Of a stretch of DNA of 64,000 nucleotides, positions 34,127 through 44,707 are shown in pieces; the first letter of the stretch is position 1, and each line of letters begins with the position of its first letter. Origin of the DNA: Diaporthe sp. PMI_573 (lineage: Eukaryota > Ascomycota > Sordariomycetes > Diaporthales > Diaporthaceae). The position numbers and the translations under genes are program-made. The notes under the pieces are model-generated. The model made no database searches. It was not told the origin of the DNA and saw only the letters and a list, made by a program, of their open reading frames with translations. The stretch lies in NCBI GenBank assembly GCA_021399435.1, contig JAJTUP010000036.1:186001-250000 (forward strand). The letters are read 5' to 3'.

Positions 34127-34134
34127 TATTTATA
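34127..34134 (-). promoter_or_regulatory. TATA box of the arginine deiminase gene
   Basis: TATAAATA on the minus strand stands about 110 nt upstream of the preferred start codon (34017) and 38 nt upstream of the alternative ATG (34089). Transcription would be expected to begin about 30-60 nt downstream of it. Confidence 0.55.
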
Positions 34135-35295
34135 CTGCTTTGTATTTGCGTAGGTCTGGTCGGTGTGATCACAATGCCCCTTAATACATCAATTTGGCAG
34201 ATTATCAGACCTGCCGCCGAGTGACACCTTCACTTTAACGTAAACTCAAACTTGTACACCGACAGGGAAGATCTCGTATTAAAAGACGAGGCCATGCCAG
34301 GTGCGAAGCCATCACAACGGTTCTTTCGCTGTGTACTAATCACAAGAACTTGGGGTGGAGCACCATCCCTGTCTATACGCCAGCACAATCATGATTGGCT
34401 GGAAAGTCTCCAGAGCTGCGGAAGTTCAATGTTATAGAGGATCAATGTTATAGAGGATCAATGTTATAGAGGATCAATGTTATAGAGGATCAATGTTATA
34501 GAGGATCATTGCCCAAGGGTTCCCAACTTTTACTTCCAAGGTTGTAGGTACACATTGTCCTTATTCCCTCCGGAGGAGGTACCTCCGCCACGCAATCTGG
34601 CTACTCATGACGGCTTACATGCTCTTCTAGTAATCATTCTTGGTAAGGCAGACTTGTTGAACAAACACATCAGCCAGATATACCCTTTCGGGTGCTTGTG
34701 GAGCTTGAGTCCGAAGATCAATCGATACCGGAACACCTGTAGACCACCTTGGCCAATCTAAGCTTCTCTCGGAAGGCTCAACGCTCAGGCAAATTCATTC
34801 TGCAAAACCATCGCACTCAGCTCAATGTATCTTGGTCAAATGACTAATTCAGCGGTCAATACAATACGCTTCTGCAACTCCTATAGTGATGAGGTCTGGT
34901 TCATTCCCAGGCCCTGGTGGACGTACACGATCGCGCTTGTGGGCAGCTGAACCCAGGTATTTTGAGGTACCTAACTCCCTAGATCCAAATCAGAGTGCGA
35001 TGGGCGACACCTAGGCAATAGTCTGGGCTAGCTGAGCTTGTAATATTGAGAGTGAAACAAGGGCAATCAACTCTCAACATTCGGGTCAAAGTCTCGCCTG
35101 CTGCAGTTCAGCCTTGCTAAGTGATGCCCATCAATAAACGGGCGGGAAACGAGTTTCCGTCGATGTTAAGAGACGAATTTGTGTTGCATTTGCAAATTGG
35201 ACACAAGAGAACGAGAGCAAGGACATGAGAAGAACCCGCCCCGCCCAGCTTTGCCTCATTCCGTCTCTTGCCACTCACGAACCTATGAATGCCTC
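34135..35295. other. Intergenic stretch with a minisatellite
   Basis: Apart from the 16-bp tandem repeat at 34426-34505, nothing gene-like is visible. The first part should contain upstream elements of the arginine deiminase promoter. Confidence 0.45.
34426..34505 (+). repeat. 16-bp minisatellite, five perfect copies
   Basis: The unit TCAATGTTATAGAGGA is repeated five times without a mismatch (80 bp) and then stops abruptly. Perfect identity points to recent expansion. Confidence 0.95.
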
Positions 35296-35769
35296 CTAAG
35301 GGACTGCGAACTTTGAGCTCTTGTCCGAAGTTGTTCTTGGAGCACATTCCGAAGTGACCACCGACTCATCCTGGACCTCATGGTGTGGGAGCCCCCGGAT
35401 GATTTTCATGAACACCTGGAAACTCCAGCTGGCGAGGAGCGTCACCACGACCACCAAGGGCAAGAACCTCAGCATCGTTTCCGTTCCCGCCGACACACAG
35501 ATGAGAGCCAACAAGCCACTTGACGCCACAAATGAGTACTTGAGGTATGCCCCTGTACCCTGTAGATAGACAAGCAATAAGGCGACGCTGCAGGTGGCTA
35601 AGTACTGTAGAATATGTTGTTCTGGAGACCATGGCAAGACCGAGACGACGTTGGAATCCATAAACGTATCTAAAGGAGCTGGTTCTGTTGTTCTTGTTAG
35701 CTTTCCGCAACATGTAAAGACTGGAGGGGAAGTGAAGATATACCACTGCTGCACAGATTGCATCTCCAT
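35296..35769 (-). CDS. Small putative membrane protein
   Basis: An ATG-started frame of 157 residues contains three or four hydrophobic stretches (for example YLATCSVALLLVYL, SFVASSGLLALICVSAG and LPLVVVVTLLASWSF) and a polar, Ser/Thr-rich C-terminus. I recognise no family. Its 5' end overlaps the end of the hydrolase-like relic in another frame, so it may be the C-terminal exon of that decayed gene, or chance. There is no splice or promoter evidence to choose. Confidence 0.3.
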   Translation of the reverse strand: MEMQSVQQWYIFTSPPVFTCCGKLTRTTEPAPLDTFMDSNVVSVLPWSPEQHILQYLATCSVALLLVYLQGTGAYLKYSFVASSGLLALICVSAGTETMLRFLPLVVVVTLLASWSFQVFMKIIRGLPHHEVQDESVVTSECAPRTTSDKSSKFAVP

Positions 35770-36683
35770 GAAAGTGCTGCTGCTGAAATAGTTGTTGGGT
35801 AGCTGAAAGCCACTAGTGGGTAGACCAAGCTCCTCAGAACTTCGCGAAGTCGACTACATAGTGGAAAGCCCGCAAAATTACGGTAGCCCAGAAAAGCAGC
35901 GCTGGTTGGGCTGCCAGGTTTGGTGACTTGCTCGAGGCTAGCCTTGTAGCTGCCTTGAATCATGCCATCTACCCTAGTGTTGGAGGTGATCTTGACCGTC
36001 GTAGTGACGACAGTATTGCCTTTGTTGTTGATCTCTCGCCGGCCCCAGCAGTGAGGAATCACTTCGCAATGTTTATCCGCATCGTTTCCCCGGGCTGGAT
36101 ATCTCCTCCCATCCATTCCTCCATCAAGGGTTTGGAGCAAGCTATCTATGCAATGTTCGCTGTCACCTGTATCCTGAGCCGCAACGTACATATCCGCAGC
36201 AAAGAGACTTTGTCTCTCTAATCTTGTGGTACTTGTTTTGCTCCAATTCTGCCACATTGAATTCGCGTCGTATCCGAATGTCATGACCCGTCCCGTTCTA
36301 GGCTGGAACTCGGGTACCAAGACTCGCGGCCAGGAAATATTCGAGTGCTTCTCATCACACAATATCTTCGGTCTTGCTTTTTTCAGAACATGAGCGAAAA
36401 TGATATCGACTATCGGATCACTCTTGTGTCTATACGGGATCTGTGTGCCCCCTGTCCCATCTCCACACTCAGGCGATCGTGGGAGACGCCTGACGGCGCG
36501 TGCGGTGACAGAAGGGAGCCCAAGACTGCTTTCATACCCTGATGATTGTTGTCGACGCTGCGGCGACGTGGCCACTTTGGAGCCATATTCGATCCATTGC
36601 AATCGTGGTAGAGATCGTAGTCGTCGGATGAGAGATTGGCACATGCCTGGAATGTCTGTAAAGAGTGACAGCGTCGCGGCCAC
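35697..36683 (-). pseudogene. Relic of a serine hydrolase (NLR/DUF676-like N-terminus)
   Basis: Part of this frame, DPIVDIIFAHVL followed by SWPRVLVPEF and TGRVMTFGYDAN, resembles the start of alpha/beta hydrolase domains found at the N-terminus of many fungal NLR-like and ankyrin proteins. The usual FxGHSLGG nucleophile segment that should follow is absent, and the frame runs into unrelated sequence. The frame opens with GTG, not ATG. I infer a truncated, rearranged remnant. The similarity is judged from memory of the family and needs a profile search. Confidence 0.35.
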
Positions 36684-37540
36684 TTGAGACGAGTACCCGG
36701 TGGAGTAAAATCGATCTGAATAATTGGAGATGCCCGCAGCTGCTGTAGAAATTCAGTCGTTTTGGATATAGTAGATCAAGATTAGAGAAGACGAACAAGA
36801 TGCGGCGCCTACTACGTTGAGAGAGTCCATTCTTGCAACATGGGAGATTTGATAAATCAGCGTTATGGTGCTTGTGTAGATGAGTGGAAAGATGGATAAC
36901 AAGCTATGATTCGGAGTGAATGAGGACAAACCTATGCCAATTCGCGAATTGAAGTCGTCAAGAGTGAAGTTCCTGTAGGTACGTTGAGAGACCTCCGTCA
37001 CCCTTCCAAGGATCAAGTTGAGTATGCCTGACGAAAAGCCTCGTGCCCAACCTTGAGTCTAAAAAGTAAAGTGGCGGTCAGTGAGCTCGCCCTCTCTGTG
37101 ATACCTCGTCAGCCACAGTCGTCATCAACGACCAACCAGATGCCATGGCATTCAATTTTCACCAAGTTCGGGCTTCGAAACTGCAATGGGCCGTACGCAC
37201 ACAGCCACACAATTCCCCGCAGCTGGTATCTCCTTGCAAGTTTGACAAGTTCTTGTGTCGAACCTGTTGCTACTGCAGCTGGCTTTCCTCCTGCCGAGCT
37301 TGTCCCGTAAGCGGCAAGACCAAAACCTCTTCTCCTGACACGGAGGACGATTCCATAAAGGTACTGTTATCACAAGCCTTCAGAATTCGATTGACAAACT
37401 TTCGCGTCTGATAATCTCGAGACATTTCATCCGCCTGATATTCCGTCTGCCTTCATTTTGACCCCGTCTCGTGTCGCCTTCAGAGTGTACTAAGTATTCT
37501 TGCTTCATCGCCCGCCTGACCTGCGCTCTTCCCGCGAACG
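36684..37540. other. Upstream region of the EST1-like gene
   Basis: No gene was recognised. A minus-strand frame at 36753-37016 has some hydrophobic runs but no family match. The last few hundred bases should be the promoter of the gene starting at 37541. Confidence 0.45.
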
Positions 37541-39739
37541 ATGGCCAATCTAGCTCAGGGGTGGATTAACCACCTGAGGCGTCAAGCAAGGAATGATCAA
37601 GCAGCGCCAACCGATACACGAGAAGCAGCGGCCCCCGCGAGTGAGTCTCTAAATCCTCCAGGGCAGACAGTCCAGGACTCATAATTGCCCATGTATCCGA
37701 ATGATCAAAAATATTGCTTCGAAGAAAACCCTTCCTTCTGACTATTCTTTACATCCCCAGTTCATGCCTCCCGAGATGAATTGTCGCCAAATTTTCCTAA
37801 CGATGCGACACTAAAGGGTCCCCCCGAACCCAGCCCGAGCAGCAACCCGGGGCCTGAAGATGCATCACCGGCGAGAAAGAGACTGAAGAGTCCCACTGCC
37901 TCCGTTAAGGCTGGCGACCGTATCCGTTCGCCCTCTCCAAATAGACGCTCGAAAATAAAAAACACCATGGTAGACGAGCCGACGGCCGATTTCCCTGCCC
38001 GACGAGCAGCAAAGGGCAGACTCTGGAATGAGGGTGACCCAATACCGACCCGTAATCCGGCGCCAGCCCAGCCTGCGCCTCAACAACAGCCTCGACAGCT
38101 ATGCCGACGTGGTAGCAACAAAGTCAGCAATTATTCGGCAGAGGAGGAAGATCCCTCCGTGAATACGATGATTGGACAACCAGAGACCCGTCCAATCAGC
38201 CAAGAACAATTAGTTGCCGAGGTGAAGGGAATATATGCTGGGTTAGTGATGGTCGAGTCCAAGTGCATTGAAGTCGACAATTCACAAAGCGCCGAGGATA
38301 AGTCCAGCGTGAAGCTCAATAATGAACAGTGGCAAGCCCTTACAGCCCTGCATAGGACCTTACTCCACGAACACCACGACTTCTTCCTGGCCTCACAACA
38401 CCCATCAGCGAGTCCAGCTCTCAGAAGGCTAGCATCCAAGCAATGGGATGCTATGCCGGAGAGAATATGGCCCCACGGTATACATTCATTCCTTGAAATA
38501 TTTCGCCATAGGCTTCCTACCTCTCTAGAAGACATGCTCACTTTTATCTATCTCGTGTATGCAATGATGGATTTACCGTACGAGACAGCACCAAGGATCG
38601 AGTGCCTTGGCGACCTTGGCCGCTACCGTATAGCTCTTGAAAATGAGGGTATACGCGATCCTGCTACTGAGAGGCTTCACCACCATTCTGTTCCAGAGGA
38701 TTGGTCGCTACGAGGCCTGTTATTGATGGACGAGCTGTATTCGCACAACTGGCTCAACAGCGAGACATTGGACGGTGATAAGAGAGACTTCGACGGTCCT
38801 CTCCTCCTGAGCAATATCCTTAAGAGGGTCTCATGGCGCATGGCCTGTCCACCATCCCATCTGGAAGCCCCATCACCCTGCCCAGAAGCTTTGGGACGAA
38901 TACCCTCAGGGCTCGGTTCGTCCCCCAGCCCTTTTAGGCTACCTGGGCCCACCTGGCTGGGAGGGCATTTCAAAAGCCAAGAATTCTGCTCTTACCCCTT
39001 CGACAACCTCCAAAGAACAGGCAATATCACCTGCCTGGCCATGCCGAAATACCTTTTGAGCCCTATATCCCTCCTCTCCGTGGTCCCACAAAAGCTCCTG
39101 TGGCTGGCCATTCTCGCAGCTATGGCTACCCCCATCGTCTCGGCAGAACTTCCGGGAAGAGATGTCGTCACAGTGGCATGGGCTTTTGGAATAATGGCTA
39201 ATATTCCCAGTGTGTATGTTCTGGCGAACCCACCCGTGCCTTTAAGGGTAGATGATGGAGCCGAGGAGATCCTTTGGAAGATCGCCAGGGGCTGGTAAGG
39301 CAGCCACCATCCCCAAGATCTCCAGTCCACCCTAGCTTACTGATTCAACAATAGGGGTCTGACATGTGGGCCAGTCTTCGCGGCCTTGCTTATAGTGATT
39401 CTCAGAACCATACTTCCCAAGGAGAAACGCGTGTCATTCATCGCTCTCGTATTCGCGATGTCCCTTGTGGTCATGCTGTTACTCAAGCTATTCATGAGGG
39501 ACGACACCTGGAGCGTGCTGGACTTGCTTGCACTGTGTGTTTCCTTCTGCGGAGTTGCCGCATTCATAATTATCAGTGGACCCAGGGGCAAGAATACAGG
39601 CGACGGGGACCGCGACGTGGAAGCTGGCCGGTCTCAGTATCCTCAAGCCAATCCGACGGCAAACCAATCCGCCCCAGGCCAGCCTCCCCCAAGTACATCA
39701 GTCCATGATGAGGCGGATGGTGAGGAATCATCCGTCTGA
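37541..39739 (+). CDS. EST1-like fungal protein, internally shortened, with C-terminal membrane helices
   Basis: Three exons are inferred: 37541-37640, 37761-39294 and 39355-39739, all in phase, giving 672 residues. Residues 1-140 are disordered. The middle carries the hallmark of fungal proteins with an EST1-type DNA/RNA-binding domain: LHRTLLHEHHDFFLASQHP, GIHSFLEIFRHRLP and ECLGDLGRYRIALE, followed by IRD. Where these usually continue into the TGRLYHHLAILARP helix-repeat region, the sequence jumps to ERLHHHS and then to a C-terminal WSLRGLLLMDELY block, so a few hundred residues appear to be missing. The end has several hydrophobic helices (LLWLAILAAMATPI, VFAALLIVIL, ALVFAMSLVVMLLL, VAAFIII) and a Pro/Ser tail. 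Family function is unproven, and membrane placement is inferred. Open frames and intact splice sites suggest it may still be expressed. Confidence 0.65.
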
Positions 39740-41200
39740 ATTCTCTAGAGGGCGGGGAGGAAGCAAAAGTAGGAGGATAAGAGGACTGATGTTCAATTGT
39801 CCCTTGTCATCGAAAATACTACTGCCCCTTCGCACTACACACTCTGTGCCTGTACTGCATATATCATCCACTCCACTCGTGACTCTTACTGGTAGCCCTT
39901 ACACGTAATTACCGTCGAGACTGCCTCTTAGTAGGCAGGATGTTATCCTACAGGATGTTATTCTACAGGAGGTCATTTACATCGAGGTACAGGATGCTAT
40001 TATACAATAGGATAGCAGATTATCTACAGATATAACTGCTACAGGACATTATCCTATAGGAGATAGTCCCACAGGAGGTGACCCCATGAGAGGTAATTGC
40101 AATTGAGGTCACTCCACAGGAGGTTCTTCAATAGGAGGTAATGAAAGCATCGACCGACACGAGGTACAAGAAGGAGTCTGCCCGCCGATATAGAGTCCGA
40201 ATTATTGAGCTCCTGGTACAATGGGCCCAGGGCACCGCCCAATGTGACAGCGCTACCATAATACACATCCCCAATTTCGCTCAAGTTGCTGCTTAAAAGA
40301 GCAGACTAAAGCGCAGAGACCGAGAATACAACCAAAATAGATTGAATTGCCGAAAAGTATACAGTGCACAGGATTAACCATTCCTCGATGCCACCGAGCC
40401 AAGAACTTCCCAGTTGATTCCAAGTCCAGACCAGCCTCGATGACATCAACCCGGAATCCAGGGTCTTCACGGGAGTGGATCGGTCGTCTTTCCTTCTGCA
40501 CTGGCGCTTGATCGGCGGCTGCCAAGCGAGAGACTCCCAACCAAGTTGGCGGCCCCTGCAGCTCAGCCCACTGAAACGCTGTCCAGCTCAGTCTTCCAAT
40601 CAGCCACCCCTGACGGGAGGGACCCTGGCCCGTCCTGGCCAAGCTGCCCCTTGAAAAGGGAACGCTGACTTGGAATCCTGAAAACCAACCGCTCATGCGT
40701 CATCCTCCACCCTGGCGGCAAACGCCACGGAGGGTCCATGGCAAGAGACATGGCTCTTCCCTCAGTCCCGCCAGTAAGAGCGTGAGAAGACGGAACCATG
40801 GCAGCGGACCTGGGCGTTTGGGACGAACGACGGCAGCTTTAAATGGCCATCAAGCCACTGGCGCACGTCGATGATCTTGGGAGGGTTGGCTATCTAACGT
40901 CGCATTCAGGAAGAGTGTTTGGTGTATGTACAAAACCTATCAATTCATCCAAGACCTGTGGGCTTTACCTTACGTGCATCTGTTTCGAAACATATCACTT
41001 CCGTCTGATCTCTACCCCACGTCTCAGTTACAACACCGCATATCATTTCCACGTCTCACGTATATCAACCGCGGAGATTCCACTATAGTATCTACACATA
41101 CCCCCACTGATCTACGCCGAGAGCCAGGGAAGAGTACCGAGCACGCTTTCTTGAATATTACATCCTCACACCGCATCTGCCCGGGGCGATCACCGCGAGG
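39740..41200. other. Intergenic region with degenerate minisatellite
   Basis: Besides the repeat at 39932-40143 no gene is visible. The last 300 bases before 41201 should contain the thaumatin-like promoter and perhaps a missed signal-peptide exon. Confidence 0.45.
39932..40143 (+). repeat. Degenerate 15-17-bp minisatellite
   Basis: About fourteen diverged units built around TACAGGAGGTnATTCC follow each other, for example CAGGATGTTATCCTA, CAGGATGTTATTCTA and ACAGGAGGTCATT. Unit length drifts between 15 and 18, so this is an old array. Confidence 0.75.
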
Positions 41201-42355
41201 ATGGTTTTGTGGCAAGATACCGTGCCTCTGTTGATCACCAACAATTGCGCGGACACGATATGGCCCGGCATCTACACAACGGCTGGAACAGGCCCTGGAA
41301 CAGGCGGCTTTGAGCTGGCAGCAGGTGCCAAACGGTCGCTCGAGGTTGGATCAGATTGGTTCGGGCGAATATGGGGACGGACAAATTGTACATCGCCGTC
41401 GGAAGGCGTCTTGACATGCACCACCGGCAGCTGTGGGCAGATGGACTGCACACAAGCAGCAGTAAGTCGCAGCCCTGACATTGGACATTTTATGTCTCGG
41501 GGGAGAAACATTTCGGGCCTCATCTGGGTCACCGTCAACTAACAACACCCTCAGGGCAACCCACCAGCCACATTAGCCGAGATCCTCCTCTCCGGCGGGG
41601 TAGGCAACAACCAGAACTTCGTCGACATCAGCATCGTCGATGGGTATAACCTGCCCCTGGCGATGGAGTACCAAGCCAACCCCAACGGCCAGCAGCCCCC
41701 TCCCAACCTGGTCAACCCAGCCTGCATCGCAACAGCAGGGTACCTCGCGCCACCCAACCGCACAGGCACGGTGTTCACCAATGAGACATACCCCATGCCG
41801 TACGAGACCAAGCAGACCTCGGACAAGGTCGGCCACTGGTGCCCCTGGAACCTACAGATCCTCGACCCCCCAAAGCCGGGCGAGGGGGTTTATCCGTACC
41901 CGGACGACAGCACCCCGCGGCCCGTGTTCGACCCGTGCCTCAGCTCGTGCAAGAAGACCAACAGCGCCAGGGACTGCTGCGACGGCGAGTACAACGACCC
42001 GGACAAGTGCCCGCGGAGCCTGTACGCGCGCCACGCCAAGCGCGTGTGCCCGGACGCATACAGCTTCCCCTACGACGACCAGGCCTCGACCTTTGTCATC
42101 CCGGGCGGCGGCGGCTGGGGCGTCACCTTTTGCCCCGCCGGCCGGAGCACGGACATCCTCCGGACATTTGGCACCCAGATCAGCCAGTGGGCCGCTTCCG
42201 GGGACATGTCGGAGGATATCCTGCAGGCGGCAAGGAACGTCTCGTTCATCCAGGCGCAGGGCGGCGCTGCTGGTGGTCGTGGGGCGGGCGGTGGCTTCAT
42301 GGGCAGGGTGTTCGTTGCGGTTGTTGTTTCTCTGGCGGCGAATGCTGTGTTTTGA
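41201..42355 (+). CDS. Thaumatin-like protein, probably GPI-anchored
   Basis: Thaumatin-like proteins are disulfide-rich extracellular proteins; fungal ones bind or cut beta-glucan. Two exons are inferred (41201-41461 and 41555-42355, GTAAGT...CTCAG), giving 353 residues. The fold is indicated by PLLITNNCADTIWPGI, the GFELAAGAKRSLEV stretch and WFGRIWGRTNC, GSCGQMDC, the NFVDISIVDGYNLPLA block, and a long cysteine series (CLSSCKK, DCCDGEY, DPDKCP, VCPDAYSFPYDDQ, VTFCP). The C-terminus ends in a Gly-rich linker and a hydrophobic segment (FVAVVVSLAANAVF), which suits GPI attachment. The visible start lacks a signal peptide, since only seven residues precede the mature-like PLLITNNC, so a 5' exon may be missing. 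Confidence 0.85.
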
Positions 42356-43086
42356 GAGCTGGTGGGCATTTTGCATGGGTGGTCTGACGGAGCCACGAGT
42401 TACGAATGAGTAGATTGGTGGGCTTCTCGTTCCCTTGGCCCGACTTATTTTGCGCATACCATATACCCTACTAGAGCGTGTCAGTAACATTTTCTTAAAA
42501 TTTCATACTCATTCTTATATACGACCCCTCTTCTTCGTGACAGAAATGCGCACCCTGGTGTAGCTTTACACAAACATTCGTGTTGGGCGAGTCTACATGA
42601 AACTCCGGCTATTTGTGCATGACACAACGTGGCGAGGTTCGAGCAAACGGCCTCTACCAGCGAGGGAATCGTCAAGCCGTTGCGGGGAGAAATCAATATA
42701 TTCAGCCCCAGAGCGGTCTGAAGCCTGGATTCGGATAGAACAGACCTACAGGGTGAGCTCCTGAGGGCCATGAAATTGAGAGCGGGCTCTCGGAGCTGGT
42801 AGACCGGCATCTCCCAAATCCCCCACAAGCATTTCAGCGGGATCATTCAACACGCGGTGGGGTTGTCTGAACATCGTGAACATGCAATTCTCGCACTAAA
42901 CGCCTTTTGCTGTGTTTGCCCTCCAATGAACCCCGTATGCCTTTCTAATATTGGGTGACCACGCCACGGCCCGCTCGGCACATTCCCCATGAGCACAGCC
43001 GTGATTCTGTAATGCACACACGCCCGCCTCATCCACACACACACACACAAACAAGAACACGCACCAGGCAGACCAACCGGCGCTGC
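42356..43086. other. Convergent intergenic region
   Basis: The gap between the thaumatin-like (+) and ankyrin (-) 3' ends holds no recognisable gene. A short CA-rich run is near 43035-43050. Confidence 0.5.
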
Positions 43087-43928
43087 TCATTTTTTAGCGG
43101 CCTTCTGCTTCCTCCGCCGCTCCCACTCGGCCCTCTCCTCGTCGTCGCTCCCGCTGAACTCAGCGTCGTCGTCGCTGTCGGCGTCCAGCATGGGCGCGCT
43201 GATGACGCCGTCTGCTCCGGTTGCGGCGTTGGAGCCCGGGCCCTGGACAAAGTCGCCCTTGTTGAGGGCGGCGTACTCGTGCTTCTGTATCAGGTCGCGC
43301 AGGCCCGCGTTGCGCGGGTCGACGAGCTGGTAGGCGGTCAGGCCGCCCTTGTTCTTGGCGCGCGGGTTGGACCCGGCCTCGAGCATCATGTCGACCAGGG
43401 CGTTGCCGAACTCGCGCTGGGCCTCGGGCTCGCTGTTGATCCACCGCACCGCCGAGTGCAGCGGCGTGTCGCCCTCCAGCCTGTTGGTCGGGTCGCACTC
43501 GAAGTTTTCCTGGTCGAGGAGGAAGTCGATGATCTCGTCTGCGGGAGGGAAAAGGCGTGGGTCAGCCTCCGGGACAGTGAGATCGGAGAGGAGGGGATAG
43601 GTAGTGTTGGTGTGTGCTCAGGAGAGGGAGTAAAGGGGGGGGGCCGGCCCAGGCATGACGTACAATTCCCCTGGAGAGCAGCCTCGTGGTACAGGTGGTT
43701 CCCCATGACCGTTGTTGTGTTGTTCAGAAGGCCCGCGATCTCCGTCTCGCTCTTGCCCTCGAGCGTCTCCTGCATCAGCTCGAGGTTGTTGCGCCGGCAG
43801 GCCTCGATGAGGATCTCCTTTGCGGAGGCGCCCTGTGGGAAGGGGAGCGGTTGTCAGCGTTGGTCTCGGCGGACAAAAGAAAACCGGCATGTTCGTTTGC
43901 ATACATCGTGTTCTTCTTCATGCGCCAT
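43087..43928 (-). CDS. Small ankyrin-repeat protein
   Basis: Three exons are inferred: 43905-43928 (MAHEEEHD), 43664-43832 and 43087-43538, all in phase, giving 214 residues. Two or three ankyrin repeats are visible: the ILIEACRRNNLELMQETL block, NHLYHEAALQGNYEIIDFLL, GDTPLHSAV with an adjacent WINSEPEAQ, and NKGGLTAYQLVDP. The last 50 residues are acidic then basic (DADSDDDAEFSGSDDEE, ending KQKAAKK), as in small nuclear or cytosolic ankyrin chaperones. It resembles Yar1/Nas6-size proteins but I cannot assign it to either. It is divergent from rpc11. Confidence 0.82.
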
Positions 43929-44707
43929 CGTGGGGTTGGGCCAAAAGTCGGCGAAGAGCTCGCTCGTGGCAGGGCGGACAAGTGTCGAGGTTAAAGTGGC
44001 CCTGCGTGGAATTATAGGGATCCTCAGGGTTTCAGGGACAAGCTCCTGCAGCCTCCAGACAACGATGCGAGCCGGGGCCTTCAGACGTGGTCGCCTCGAT
44101 TCCACGTAGACCGTCCAACCCGTGAGAGCTTGCCGCGGCGTGAGATTTTGGGTTGTGTAGTCGTGTCGCTGCGAGTACCACAGTACAAGCGTCGCAGTTT
44201 GAGTTGGGCAAACGTCACCCTTTGGAACCTTCAATCCCGGGGTTTAGGAGGTGGCAGTGGACCAAGCCACACCACGCGCACGCCTGAGCGCAGGCCGAAA
44301 CCCAAGCAACCTGCCCGCCCAAGAGCCCGCCCCGCCGGCCGGGCCAGATCGCGTGGGGTTACCTCCATCCCAGCAAGCGCCTGGCAAATGCAAACGAGGG
44401 GTCCCTCCGTAGGTACGCGCCGCGTAGTGGGCTGCTTGGATTATTAGCGCCCCCCGAGCAGCCACCTCCCAAACCTTGGGGGGCGCCTAGGCGCCTTGCC
44501 TGCCGCTGGACGCTGGGCGCGCAGGTGGGTGACGACTTTTTGCTTGGAATCCCCCTTCCGCTTCCCACGGCAGCAGCCGAAAGACTCACCCTCGGCCGAG
44601 TTTTTGATTGACCGGCCATGCAACAACGGTGACACCGGAGCAATAGGCGGCATAGAATTATTCTGGCCATTTCGATTGCAACTACTTACTTGTACGACCT
44701 AGTAAAG
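43929..44707. promoter_or_regulatory. Divergent promoter region, ankyrin protein / rpc11
   Basis: This 779-bp gap separates two divergent starts and should hold both promoters. No clear TATA box was seen, as is usual for housekeeping genes. Confidence 0.45.
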
